This document shows, piece after piece, positions 1 to 7,394 of a stretch of DNA of 30,455 nucleotides. The stretch comes from CAVPLM01 sp964497095 (GTDB taxonomy: Bacteria; Actinomycetota; Thermoleophilia; RBG-16-64-13). Where the stretch lies: the NCBI GenBank assembly GCA_964497095.1, contig CAZCCL010000017.1, positions 1-30,455 on the forward strand. Direction: 5' to 3'. How positions within the stretch are numbered: position 1 is the stretch's first letter; each line of letters begins with the position of its first letter. The notes under the pieces are model-generated. The model had not been told where the DNA came from. It searched no databases and saw nothing but the letters and a program-made list of their open reading frames with translations. The position numbers and the translations under genes were made by a program.

Positions 1-2
1 TG

Positions 3-161
3 GTGGAGGAGGGTCTGCGCCTGGCCCTCGACCGGCGCAAGCAGAGCGCCGGTTTCAAGCTACGTGAAGCCGGTTTTTCCGGCGACGGTCTGCGCCCGGA
101 CGTCTCGCTCGAGCGGTGGAATGAGATCCGGGGGTTGATATACGACGGCCGTGGCGGATGA
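3..161 (+). CDS. vapB: VapB-family antitoxin, 3' part only
   Basis: The reading frame is open from the left edge and ends in TGA at 159-161; about 52 C-terminal residues are visible and the start lies outside the window. The tail contains GFKLREAGFSGDGLRPD followed by a W-x-EIRGLIYDGRGG ending. This is the usual C-terminal pattern of the small VapB antitoxins paired with PIN-domain toxins; that segment normally wraps the toxin and blocks its active site. The stop overlaps the ATG of the next gene by four bases (ATGA), which is typical of a translationally coupled toxin-antitoxin pair. Family assignment rests on this tail and the partner gene. The N-terminal DNA-binding part, which would normally autoregulate the operon, cannot be seen. 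Confidence 0.75.
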   Translation: MEEGLRLALDRRKQSAGFKLREAGFSGDGLRPDVSLERWNEIRGLIYDGRGG

Positions 162-589
162 TCGCCGTCGATACGAACATCCTCGTCTATGCCCACCGTG
201 GGGACCTGGGATGGTCTCGGCAGGCCGGCGCTTGTGTGCGTGAACTTGCGGAGGGCCCGAACCCTTGGGCGATTCCCTGGCCGTGCCTCTACGAGTTCTT
301 GGCTGTGGTGACGAACCCTCGGATCTTCGAGACCCCTACACCCCTGGAGGGCGCCCTGGACCAGGTCACGGCTTGGTTGGAATCGCCTTCGCTCGTGCTC
401 TTGGCCGAAGGGCTGGGTTTCTGGGGGCATCTTCGTGAAGAGGTGCTCCGTGCTCGGGCGACGGGTCCGCTGGTCCACGACGCTCGAGTGGCCGCGCTCT
501 GTCAGGCGAACGGCGTCGCCGAGCTGTTGAGCGCCGACCGGGATTTCGGCCGCTTCCCTGGACTGCGCGTGCAGAACCCCCTGGTGTAG
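158..589 (+). CDS. vapC: PIN-domain ribonuclease toxin, VapC family
   Basis: This 143-aa protein has the PIN-domain layout. It begins MIAVDTNILVYA with acidic Asp5, has Glu46 in LYEF, Asp108 in LVHDAR, and Asp127/Asp129 in LLSADRDF. These are the acidic residues that bind Mg2+/Mn2+ in VapC toxins, which cut specific RNAs (tRNA or rRNA) when freed from antitoxin. Length is normal (130-150 aa) and all catalytic acids are present, so the toxin looks intact. ATG is at 158 inside the stop of the antitoxin gene, implying coupled translation and a bicistronic operon. The RNA target cannot be told from sequence. A stand-alone nuclease role is unlikely given the antitoxin tail just upstream. Confidence 0.88.
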   Translation: MIAVDTNILVYAHRGDLGWSRQAGACVRELAEGPNPWAIPWPCLYEFLAVVTNPRIFETPTPLEGALDQVTAWLESPSLVLLAEGLGFWGHLREEVLRARATGPLVHDARVAALCQANGVAELLSADRDFGRFPGLRVQNPLV

Positions 590-593
590 GCCC

Positions 594-610
594 GGCGGGG
601 GGATCCCGCC
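594..610. terminator. GC-rich hairpin between convergent genes
   Basis: GGCGGG (594-599) and CCCGCC (605-610) can pair over a 5-base loop, five bases after the vapC stop and about 55 bases beyond the stop of the convergent SLH gene. No run of T follows on the plus strand, so it may be only a weak or Rho-assisted end signal. In this GC-rich DNA it could also be chance. Confidence 0.25.
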
Positions 611-663
611 CGGTCCGTGGGGGCCGGGAAAAGACGGCCGACCCGCTGGTGACTACCGCCGCC

Positions 664-2482
664 CTAATCTCCGCGAACCAGCATCATATGCTGGGTCCCC
701 GAGTAGTAGGTGGGGGCTGGGATCTCCCAAGGATGGATGTTGTACCCGAGCTTGTCACCGGCGTTGAACACCTGCCAGGGGCCGGAGGGAAGATTGCGCC
801 AGAGGACCAGCAGTTCGCCGGCCGCTGTGACGCCGAAGATGTGAACGAAGCCGGTCTGAGAACCGGGGGGGACCGCTATGCGTCCAGGATTGACACACCG
901 ACGAGATCTTCTCGCCGACTTCCGAGGAGATGTTCTCCGAGTGCCACGACCCCGTGCCGTCCTTCCACACGTGGAGCAGGTCGCTGGCGGGAGTGATCAA
1001 CGCGAAATGCTGGTACTGATCCGCCCAAGCCCAGTGTTCGAAGGTGAAGCCCACCAGTCTCTCTCCCAGCGCGACCTCCCGGCCGATCTCCGCCGACACG
1101 TCCGTAACCTGCCAAGGCGACGTCCAGGCAGGGCGCTCGAGCAGATAGAGATGACCGTCCAACCCCACCGCGCCGAAGGGGTCCCAGCGTACGAATCCCG
1201 AGCAGGTGACGCCGCTGTCGAGCGTCACATCCTCCAACATCCAGGTCTTGCTACCGAGTAGGTGAAACAGGAGGAGATGGCCGTTCGTGCCTGCCGCCCC
1301 GACGGTCATCTCCGCGCCCGCGGGGGCGGAGTCATCCCAGAAGAAGGTAGGGCGGAAGGCGATCTTCGCGCCCACCTGCCGCGACACGTTCTCGGATTTC
1401 CAATCCTGGCCGGGCTGCCACCAGAAGTGCAGGAGATCGCCGGCGAAGTCCCGGGCCGCCAGATGAAGAACGGCCAAGGCGGTGGTTCCGCCCTGCTGGA
1501 CATCGCCGTCGCATAGGCTGGCGACTCGGCACCCGGTCTGAGTCGTGATGTTCGTGAGCTCCCACTGGTGCCCTCCTCGGGACACTCGGAACATGAGCAA
1601 CTCTCCGTCGTCCGAGACCGAGAAAACGTGCTCGTAGGGGGAGCCGGGGACGGGCTCGTAGCTGTTCAGCCCGCCTATCCTCGCTTTGACCGCTCCGGCC
1701 CCGGTGATCTGCGAGACGTTCTCGCTCTGCCAACCTTTTTGCCAGTCGCCTCCCGGGCTGGACCACCAGACGTGAGTGAGACTCCCGGTGGGCGGCGTCG
1801 GACCGGCCAGGAACAGCAGCAGGTTGTGCAATAGCTGGGCGCACTCTCCTCGAGTGGCCGGGGCCAGGAAGTCGAAGCCTGGGCCCAGGTTCTGGAGGCC
1901 GTTAAGCAGGCCGGCGTAGGCGGCCTCGCGGGCGTTCCGGTAGTGGTCCTCCAGGGTGAACTGTGCGGATGAGAAGGGCGGGGTGTAGTCCGGCGGGGGT
2001 TCGGGAGGGTCGGCCGCCCGGGTGACCATGGTGATGAGTTGCTGGCCGGTGATGGAGCTGTAGGGGTCGAAGGTGGTCAGGGTCTTTCCCACGGTCACCC
2101 CGTGCAGGGCGCACACGGCCACGTACTTGGCCGGGTAAAGGGGATCGTTGGGATTGGGAGTGGGGTCCACGTCGGTAAACGGGCACGAGATGGTGGGAGA
2201 CACCTCGTAGTCCAGGGATCTCACGATCATCTTAGCGAACTGCTGGCGGATCACCGGCTGCTCCGGCCCGAAGGTACCGTCGGCAAAGCCGGTGATTATG
2301 CCCCGGGAGGAGAGGTCGGCGATGGCGGTGGCGTAGGGGTGGGTGGCGGCGACGTCCGGGAAGGCAGCGGCTTGGACCGGGGCGGGCGCGGGGGCCGACG
2401 GCGTGGCCAGACCGGTTGCTTCGGGTGTAAGAAGGGCCAGGAGCAGGAGCACCAGGATCGCGACCAACCTCCGGACACCCAT
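664..2482 (-). CDS. Exported SLH-domain protein with seven C-terminal propeller-like repeats, frameshifted near its end
   Basis: The start is ATG at 2482, with GGAGGT six bases upstream. The N-terminus (MGVRRLVAILVLLLLALL...) is a clear signal peptide of about 25 residues, followed by an Ala/Pro linker. Three S-layer homology segments follow (about residues 40-85, 100-150 and 175-235; the first has FPDVAATHPYATAIADL and GTFGPEQPVIRQQFAKM). Such domains hold proteins to cell-wall polymers. From about residue 240 there are repeats of about 50 aa with hydrophobic-LLhxWW, then W-x-SENVS-x-x-x-G. The unshifted frame runs on to 755 with an unrelated Arg-rich tail. Dropping one base in the 7-G run at 865-871 instead restores a seventh repeat (GELLVLWRN...GPWQVFNAGDKLG) and ends at TAG 664-666, giving about 605 aa. 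Whether the shift is a real mutation, phase variation or a sequencing error is unknown. Ligand and function are unknown. Confidence 0.72.
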
Positions 2483-2507
2483 GCGGCCACCTCCGGGCAG
2501 CGCACAG

Positions 2508-2519
2508 CTACGTGCGTAG
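2508..2519. repeat. 12-bp inverted repeat upstream of the SLH gene
   Basis: CTACG-TG-CGTAG is a perfect inverted repeat lying between the proposed -10 box and the start of the SLH gene, close to the expected transcription start. Its place would suit an operator or a short leader hairpin. No known regulator site was recognised. Confidence 0.3.
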
Positions 2520-2548
2520 AGCGTAATCCTATCGGCCGACCCGCGCAA
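2520..2548 (-). promoter_or_regulatory. Possible sigma-70-type promoter for the SLH gene
   Basis: Read on the minus strand, TTGCGC (2548-2543) and TACGCT (2525-2520) are 17 bases apart, the standard spacing. The most conserved bases of both boxes are present (TTG; TA...T). It lies about 40 bp ahead of the ATG in the 85-bp gap between two same-strand genes. The match is partial, so this is a suggestion only. Confidence 0.3.
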
Positions 2549-2567
2549 CCGGTGTGGGCGGTTCGGT

Positions 2568-3455
2568 TCAGAACTCCACGACCGCTCCCACTCCCATGCG
2601 GATGAAACCATCGCCGAAGGCCTTCTTCATCTGGGCGGTGGCCGCCGCGCCCGTGCAGTGGGCGGGGCCGCAGCGCCGGACCCCCAGTCGCTCGAGGTCG
2701 CCGATGATGGCCTCCACCTGGGCGGTCGACCGGCTCGTGAGGTGGAACCCGCCCAGGACGGCGTGCAGGGAGCCGTCGCCAAGCTGCGCGGCCGCCCTCG
2801 CCATGGTAGCGATGCCCGGGTGGGCGCACCCGGTGATGAGCACGGGACCCTCGGCGGTGGCGACCACGAGGCCGATCTCTTCGGTGGAGTCGCCCAAGGG
2901 GGCGGTCGCGGTCAGCCCTGGGCACACAGAGGACGGCGCTTCCACCGGGATCGGTGTGGCCCCAGCCTCCCGCACTGCCCGGACGAATCCCTCCGAGAAC
3001 GAGGCGGGGTAGTACACAGCGATATCGCCGTGACGAGCCAGAATGGCGGACAGCCCACCCGTGTGGTCTTGGTGAGAATGGGAGAGCACCACCACGTCGA
3101 CGTCTTCAGGATCGACGCCCAGGGCGTGCATGTTGCCCAGGAGGATGTCGGGCTTGCTCCCGGTGTCGAAGAGCACGGTCTTCTCTCCACCCTCGACCAG
3201 ACAGGCGAAGCCCCAGTCGGACCGGAGGTCGGCCCGCAAGGACTGGTTGTCGTAGAGGACGGTGATGCGGATCGGTGGGGCCGCATCCGGGGCGGGCTCC
3301 GACGCCGCGTGCGGGGCTGTGGAACCGGTCACTGCTGGTGTCGTGGACGTAATCGGAGCACCGTCGGCCGTCCCGGCCGCGACTGAAGCCGGAACGACCC
3401 CGACCAGATGTGAGACCATCAGCAGACAGAACGCGTACGCTACCGCGATTAGCAC
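2568..3455 (-). CDS. Metallo-beta-lactamase-fold hydrolase (COG1237-like) with N-terminal hydrophobic segment
   Basis: A GTG start at 3455 is chosen because GAGGAGG (3461-3467) lies five bases upstream; the open frame extends further but without a ribosome site. That gives 295 aa. Residues 2-28 are hydrophobic (LIAVAYAFCLLMVSHLVGVV) and are followed by an Ala/Pro/Thr-rich linker to about 61, so the enzyme is probably exported or membrane-tethered. The catalytic domain has LFDTGS, the zinc motif HSHQDH (126-131), ITGCAHPGI, VLGGFHL and GPAHCTG. This set is characteristic of the group that includes archaeal 7,8-dihydropterin-6-methyl-4-(beta-D-ribofuranosyl)-aminobenzene-5'-phosphate synthase. 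Most bacterial members have no known substrate, and none is claimed here. It shares a strand with the SLH gene 85 bp downstream and is divergent from the methyltransferase. Confidence 0.85.
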   Translation of the reverse strand: MLIAVAYAFCLLMVSHLVGVVPASVAAGTADGAPITSTTPAVTGSTAPHAASEPAPDAAPPIRITVLYDNQSLRADLRSDWGFACLVEGGEKTVLFDTGSKPDILLGNMHALGVDPEDVDVVVLSHSHQDHTGGLSAILARHGDIAVYYPASFSEGFVRAVREAGATPIPVEAPSSVCPGLTATAPLGDSTEEIGLVVATAEGPVLITGCAHPGIATMARAAAQLGDGSLHAVLGGFHLTSRSTAQVEAIIGDLERLGVRRCGPAHCTGAAATAQMKKAFGDGFIRMGVGAVVEF

Positions 3456-3489
3456 CGGCACCTCCTCATCGGGCTGGACCGGCCCGCCG

Positions 3490-3510
3490 GCCTTCGTGCG
3501 ATACGAAGGC
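3490..3510. repeat. 8-bp inverted repeat in a divergent promoter region
   Basis: GCCTTCGT (3490-3497), a 5-base spacer, and ACGAAGGC (3503-3510) form a perfect inverted repeat in the 94-bp space between the divergent hydrolase and methyltransferase genes. The position suits an operator controlling one or both genes. A regulator has not been identified, and no T-run makes it a terminator. Confidence 0.4.
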
Positions 3511-3549
3511 GCGGTCCGTGGCCCTACCGCCTCAAGGACAGCATGCCAC

Positions 3550-4446
3550 ATGAGCGGCTCCAAGAGAACGTCGATATCACAGGCGGAACGCTTGCGGCTC
3601 GTCTTCGGCCTCACCGAGCCGGCCATCCGGCTGGCGGTGCGCTCTCTGGGCGTGGCGGAGGGCAGCCATGGATTGGACGCCGGCTGCGGCGCCGGATGCC
3701 ACCTGGAGTTGCTCGCCCGGCAGTTAGGGCCGACGGGACGGCTGGTCGCGCTCGATCTCTCGTCCGAGAATCTCGCGGCGGCCCGTGCTGCCTACTGCCG
3801 GGAGGGGATCGGGACCGAGGCAGGACCGCGACCGGAACTCCGGGCGGGCGGCGAGAGGCCGGCGCGGCCTGAAGTCGAATTCGTCCAGGGCGATATCGGC
3901 CGATTGCCGCTCGGGGAAAGGGTCTTCGACTGGGTCTGGTGTGCGGATACGCTCTGGGCAGGGACCACCGAGGAGGGGCCGACGACCGTGGTTGCGGGGT
4001 TCGCGCGGGCGACCAGACCAGGGGGGAAGATCGCGCTCGTGTACTGGTCGAGCCAGACTTTTCTCCCCGGACATCCGGCCCTCGAGGCTCGGCTGAACGA
4101 AGCCTTCGTGCGAACGACGCCTTATCTCGGGGGGATAGCCCCCGAGTCCCACTACTTGCGGGCTCTGACCTGGCTCCGGGAAGCGGGACTGAAACGACCC
4201 CGGGCGAGGACGTTCCCAGCCGAAGTGAAGGCTCCCGTCGGCCCGGCGATGCGTGAGACCCTGGCCGTTTGTTTCGATATGTTCTGGGGCGATCTCGCCG
4301 GGCAGGTAGTGGCGGCGGACTGGGAAGAGTATCGGCGGCTCTGTGACCCGGACTCACCCGACTTCATTGCGGACGATCCCGACTACTACGCCTTCATCAC
4401 CTACACGATGTTCTCGGGAACGGTGATGGGGAGGCCGCGGGCGTAG
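3550..4446 (+). CDS. SAM-dependent methyltransferase, class I (type 11-like)
   Basis: The protein has 298 aa from ATG 3550, preceded by AAGGA at 3534-3538. The frame is open further upstream, but that part overlaps the opposite-strand hydrolase and looks non-coding. Motif I is HGLDAGCGAGCHLELLA (about 40-56), the glycine-rich SAM loop; motif II acid is in LVALDLSSENLAAAR. FVQGDIGRLPLGERVFDWVW matches the usual motif around the adenine contact and motif IV. There is a small Arg/Pro-rich insertion at about 87-105. The fold resembles the UbiE/MenG-like group that methylates small molecules or lipids, but the C-terminal half shows no substrate-specific motif that I recognise. It is flanked by unrelated genes and is probably transcribed alone, ending against the convergent rpiA. 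Confidence 0.8.
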   Translation: MSGSKRTSISQAERLRLVFGLTEPAIRLAVRSLGVAEGSHGLDAGCGAGCHLELLARQLGPTGRLVALDLSSENLAAARAAYCREGIGTEAGPRPELRAGGERPARPEVEFVQGDIGRLPLGERVFDWVWCADTLWAGTTEEGPTTVVAGFARATRPGGKIALVYWSSQTFLPGHPALEARLNEAFVRTTPYLGGIAPESHYLRALTWLREAGLKRPRARTFPAEVKAPVGPAMRETLAVCFDMFWGDLAGQVVAADWEEYRRLCDPDSPDFIADDPDYYAFITYTMFSGTVMGRPRA

Positions 4447-4530
4447 TCGATCATCCAGGTTCGGGCCTCCGGGGCGCGTGTCGCCGGCCTCTCACCTATG
4501 CGCGGCCGCTGTCTCCGTGGTTGCCGGTCG

Positions 4531-5193
4531 CTAGGGGCGTGATTCGAGGATCCAGGGACCGCTGGGCGTGCCGAGGATGAGGACGTCCGCCGGGCGCATG
4601 GCGAAGAGACCCACCGCCACCACCCCGGGGATATCGTTGATCCGGGATTCCAGTTCGACAGGCGAATGGATCTCGAGCCCATGAAGATCCAGGATCTCGT
4701 TACCGTTGTCGGTCACGAATCCCTCGCGCCACACCGGTGAGCCTCCCAGTTTCATCAGTTCTTGGGACACGTAGCTCCTGGCCATGGGTATGACCTCGAC
4801 AGGCAGTGGGAAGCTCCCCAGGACCTCGACGAACTTGCTCTCGTCGGCGATGCACACGAAGCGTCGGCTGACCGCGGCCACGATCTTCTCGCGGGTGAGC
4901 GCTCCCCCACCACCCTTGATCAGCTGGAGAGCCGGGTTGGCTTCATCGGCACCGTCCACGTAGAGAGCGAGTTCTCCCATCGTGTTCAGTTCGTAGATGG
5001 GGATCCCGCAACTCAGGAGGCGCGCGGTGGAAGCCTCGGAACTGGAGACAGCCCCTTCGACGCGATCTTTGATGGTGGCGAGGGCGTCGATGAAGTGGTT
5101 CACGGTCGAGCCGGTCCCCACCCCGACGACCCCGCCCTCGACGTAGGCGAGTGCCGCCTCGGCTGCTTGTTTCTTCAAGTCGTCCTGGTTCAT
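4531..5193 (-). CDS. rpiA: Ribose-5-phosphate isomerase A
   Basis: RpiA interconverts ribose-5-phosphate and ribulose-5-phosphate in the non-oxidative pentose phosphate pathway. The start at 5193 gives 220 aa, almost exactly the family length, and MNQDDLKKQAAEAALAYV aligns with the E. coli N-terminus. The alternative ATG 14 codons upstream has no better ribosome site. Phosphate and active-site motifs are present: VGVGTGSTVNHFIDAL, AVSSSEAST, YVDGADEANP, KGGGGALTREKI, FPLPVEVIPMA, VTDNGNEILD. The close likeness to enterobacterial RpiA is unusual next to high-GC genes of a different flavour. It sits about 10 kb from tkt and the zwf-gnd cluster but on the other strand, so it belongs to the same pathway without sharing the transcript. 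Confidence 0.95.
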   Translation of the reverse strand: MNQDDLKKQAAEAALAYVEGGVVGVGTGSTVNHFIDALATIKDRVEGAVSSSEASTARLLSCGIPIYELNTMGELALYVDGADEANPALQLIKGGGGALTREKIVAAVSRRFVCIADESKFVEVLGSFPLPVEVIPMARSYVSQELMKLGGSPVWREGFVTDNGNEILDLHGLEIHSPVELESRINDIPGVVAVGLFAMRPADVLILGTPSGPWILESRP

Positions 5194-5483
5194 GCTCTGG
5201 CTCGTGTCCGGAGGAGGCGTCCCGTAGCCAATCATACAACCGTCCGCGCGACGATGCGCAGCGCGCGCTTAAGCGATTCGGCGGGGCTTGGACCGCCGGA
5301 TACGGGGCGGCGGGAGGCGAGAGGGCGCCCTTGTAGTTTCGGTCCGCCCTCCTTTGGTCATAAGAGTCCTATGAACCCGGGCGCCGCATGGATTGGCGGG
5401 TGGCTGAGTGCGGCTGAGGCATGAGGCATGAACCAGCATCGAGGACGCTCGAGTTCTCCCGGAGATCCTCGAGGGGAGGCCCG
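5194..5483. promoter_or_regulatory. Divergent intergenic region with a 10-bp palindrome
   Basis: This 290-bp stretch separates rpiA (leftward) from the 25-kb rightward gene run and should hold promoters for both. CGCTTAAGCG at 5266-5275 is a perfect palindrome. The region also has a more AT-rich patch near 5355-5375. No convincing -35/-10 pair, FNR-type box or Rex-type box could be found by eye, and there is no RNA gene. ATG codons within it (for example 5421) lack ribosome sites. Confidence 0.3.
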
Positions 5484-5720
5484 ATGACTGAAGGCAGGTA
5501 CGAGATTCTGCTCAAGAAGGCTCTCGAAGAGGCGGGGCCCGCTCCTTGGAACGTGCACGACCTCGACCGGGTCAGGACCGGCCTCACTCAGGAGTTCTGC
5601 TCCGCATACCGCGCGGACTGCGACAAAGACGCCGTGCTTGACTGGCTGAACGCTCTTCCGCCGGACGGGGTTGAAGACCTATTCGACCGCCTGAATGCTG
5701 ATCAGGGTGAGGGCGAATAA
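5484..5720 (+). CDS. Small acidic protein of unknown function
   Basis: The ATG at 5484 is preceded by GGGGAGG and is favoured over an in-frame ATG at 5421 that has none. The 78-aa product is hydrophilic and acidic, rich in Asp, Glu and Leu, apparently helical, with no signal peptide or membrane segment. It contains one Cys pair (FCSAYRADC, spacing C-x6-C). I do not recognise a family. It is followed by a probable terminator and then by cydA, so it may be transcribed separately from, or as a leader gene of, the oxidase operon. Coding status rests on the good ribosome site and the codon-like composition. Confidence 0.6.
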   Translation: MTEGRYEILLKKALEEAGPAPWNVHDLDRVRTGLTQEFCSAYRADCDKDAVLDWLNALPPDGVEDLFDRLNADQGEGE

Positions 5721-5750
5721 CGCTTCGATGGTCGCGGCGGGCCGGAGGAC

Positions 5751-5785
5751 GGCGCCGCCAGGAGCGGCGGGCCGGCGTTTTGTTT
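5751..5785 (+). terminator. Probable Rho-independent terminator after the small ORF
   Basis: GGCGCCGCC (5751-5759) pairs with GGCGGGCC (5766-5773) with one bulged G and a 6-base loop. After four bases comes TTTTGTTT (5778-5785). This is the most terminator-like structure in the window and would separate the 78-aa gene from cydA, or act as an attenuator for the oxidase genes. Confidence 0.5.
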
Positions 5786-5821
5786 CCCTCGGCGGCGGGT
5801 AGCGGAGAGAAAGAATCGACG

Positions 5822-5843
5822 GGCGGTCCCTGAAAGGATCGCC
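5822..5843 (+). promoter_or_regulatory. Hairpin in the cydA leader
   Basis: GGCGGTCC (5822-5829) and GGATCGCC (5836-5843) form an 8-bp stem with one G-U pair and loop CTGAAA, ending 39 bases before the cydA GTG. No T-run follows. It may be a leader RNA structure affecting cydA expression or stability. Confidence 0.35.
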
Positions 5844-5882
5844 ACAGAGCGCGCTCGCCCGTGGCCTTGGGGAGACGAAGAT

Positions 5883-7394
5883 GTGACGACTGCCGTCTTG
5901 CTGTCAAGGATCCAATTCGCTTTTACCATCGGCTACCACTTCCTCTACGTGCCCATCAGCCTAGGCTTAGGGCTGGTCATGGTCCTCGCAGCGAGACGCT
6001 ACCGGCGGAGCGGGCTGGAATCCGACCGGGTGGCCGCCGATCTGTGGTTGAAGTTGTTCGCGGCCACCTTCGCCGTGGGGGTGGCTTCGGGTCTCACCAT
6101 GGAGTTCGCATTCGGCACGAACTGGGCCGCATATTCGCGTTTTGTGGGAAATATCTTCGGCGCCCCGTTGGCTGCAGAGGGTCTGTTCTCGTTCTTCATC
6201 GAATCGACCTTCCTGGGGATCGTCTTGTTTGGGAAAGCTCGTATTTCCAGCCGCTTGTACTACGCTTCGACCTGGGTGGTCTTCGGGGCGGCGGTGTTCT
6301 CAGCCTTCTGGATCCTCGTCGCCAACTCGTGGATGCACACTCCGGCGGGGTACGCCGTGGAGGATGGGCGCGCGGTGCTGACGAACATCTGGGCGGCGAT
6401 CTTCACGAGCTCGCTGGCGCCCCGATTCGTGCACACTCTCGTCGCTACATTCATGACCGGCAGCTTCTTCGCCGCCGGGGTGGCTGCTTACTACCTGCTC
6501 AAACGCCGCCACCTCGACTTTGCCCGAAAGGCCATGACCACCGCCCTGGTGGTGGGAGTCTTGACCTCGGTGGCGCAGCCTTTCATCGGTCATTGGCATT
6601 CGATCGAGGTGGCCGGCGATCAGCCGATCAAGATCGCCGCCTACGAAGGCGTCTACGCGACCGACTCTCACGTTCCGCTCAGCATCTACGGCTGGGTGGA
6701 CCAAGACGGGCAACGTCCGGTCAGTATCTCCATCCCCTCGGGTCTGAGCCTCATGCTTGGGCTGTCGCCGAACACGGTCGTACAGGGGTTGAACAGCGTG
6801 CCGCCCGAGGACCGGCCGCCGGTGCAGATCCTTTTCCAGACCTGGCATCTGATGATAGGCGTGGGCTTCCTCCTCGCCGCGATAATGGTGGCCGGTGTCT
6901 ACCTCTTGTGGCGCAAGCGACTGGAGTACTCGCTGTGGTACCTGAGGGTGCTCACGTACGCGATGCCTTTGCCCGTGTTGGCCTGCATCCTGGGCTGGAT
7001 GACCACAGAGATAGGTCGGCAACCGTGGATCGTTCAGGGTGAGCTGCGGACCGCGGACGCGGTTTCGACCACCGTGGGGACCGGCCATGTGGCGACCACT
7101 CTGGGTATCTTCGTTGCCATCTACGCGCTCTTGTTCTTCGCCTGGCTTCACGTGGTGCGGGGGATCGTCCGTAAAGGCCCCCAATCTGCCCCTGTCCTGG
7201 AGCCCGAGGAAGAAAGCAGCCTGCTGCTGGCTGCATCAAGGGACAAGCTGATGGCTCTCCCGGGCCACCCGGGGTCGGATCGTCTGGAGAAGATCGCCTC
7301 CTTTCGACGGAGCGGGCCGACTGCAGCCGGGGGCCCGACGCCGACCCCGACTCCCTCCGCTCCGCCGGAGAAGTCTGAGGGCGACGAGCGATGA
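5883..7394 (+). CDS. cydA: Cytochrome bd-type quinol oxidase subunit I
   Basis: CydA is the heme-bearing membrane subunit of bd oxidase, which oxidises quinol and reduces O2 to water without pumping protons. The GTG start at 5883 follows GGGGAGACGA. The 503-aa product has many membrane helices. The key residues sit at nearly the E. coli positions: His19 (heme ligand), Glu99 and Glu107 (heme/proton site), His184 in RFVHTL and Met324 (heme b558 ligands), Lys250 and Glu255 in the quinol loop (QPIKIAAYEG), and the GRQPW motif near 375. The quinol loop is short, as in the short-loop or cyanide-insensitive types. A hydrophilic tail of about 80 residues, Pro/Thr-rich at its end, follows the last helix and is unusual. 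The stop overlaps cydB by four bases (ATGA). cydDC assembly genes are not in the window. Confidence 0.95.
   Translation: MTTAVLLSRIQFAFTIGYHFLYVPISLGLGLVMVLAARRYRRSGLESDRVAADLWLKLFAATFAVGVASGLTMEFAFGTNWAAYSRFVGNIFGAPLAAEGLFSFFIESTFLGIVLFGKARISSRLYYASTWVVFGAAVFSAFWILVANSWMHTPAGYAVEDGRAVLTNIWAAIFTSSLAPRFVHTLVATFMTGSFFAAGVAAYYLLKRRHLDFARKAMTTALVVGVLTSVAQPFIGHWHSIEVAGDQPIKIAAYEGVYATDSHVPLSIYGWVDQDGQRPVSISIPSGLSLMLGLSPNTVVQGLNSVPPEDRPPVQILFQTWHLMIGVGFLLAAIMVAGVYLLWRKRLEYSLWYLRVLTYAMPLPVLACILGWMTTEIGRQPWIVQGELRTADAVSTTVGTGHVATTLGIFVAIYALLFFAWLHVVRGIVRKGPQSAPVLEPEEESSLLLAASRDKLMALPGHPGSDRLEKIASFRRSGPTAAGGPTPTPTPSAPPEKSEGDER

Noticed and set aside
755..864. Arg-rich C-terminus of the uncorrected SLH frame as the true end
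   Set aside because: It breaks the repeat pattern, whereas shifting one base restores a seventh repeat and a clean stop.
649..996. Plus-strand open frame after vapC
   Set aside because: It is antisense to the SLH gene, lacks a ribosome site and has no recognisable sequence.
6300..7184. Long minus-strand open frame opposite cydA
   Set aside because: Its His/Arg/Gly-rich product is typical of high-GC shadow frames; cydA on the other strand is certain.
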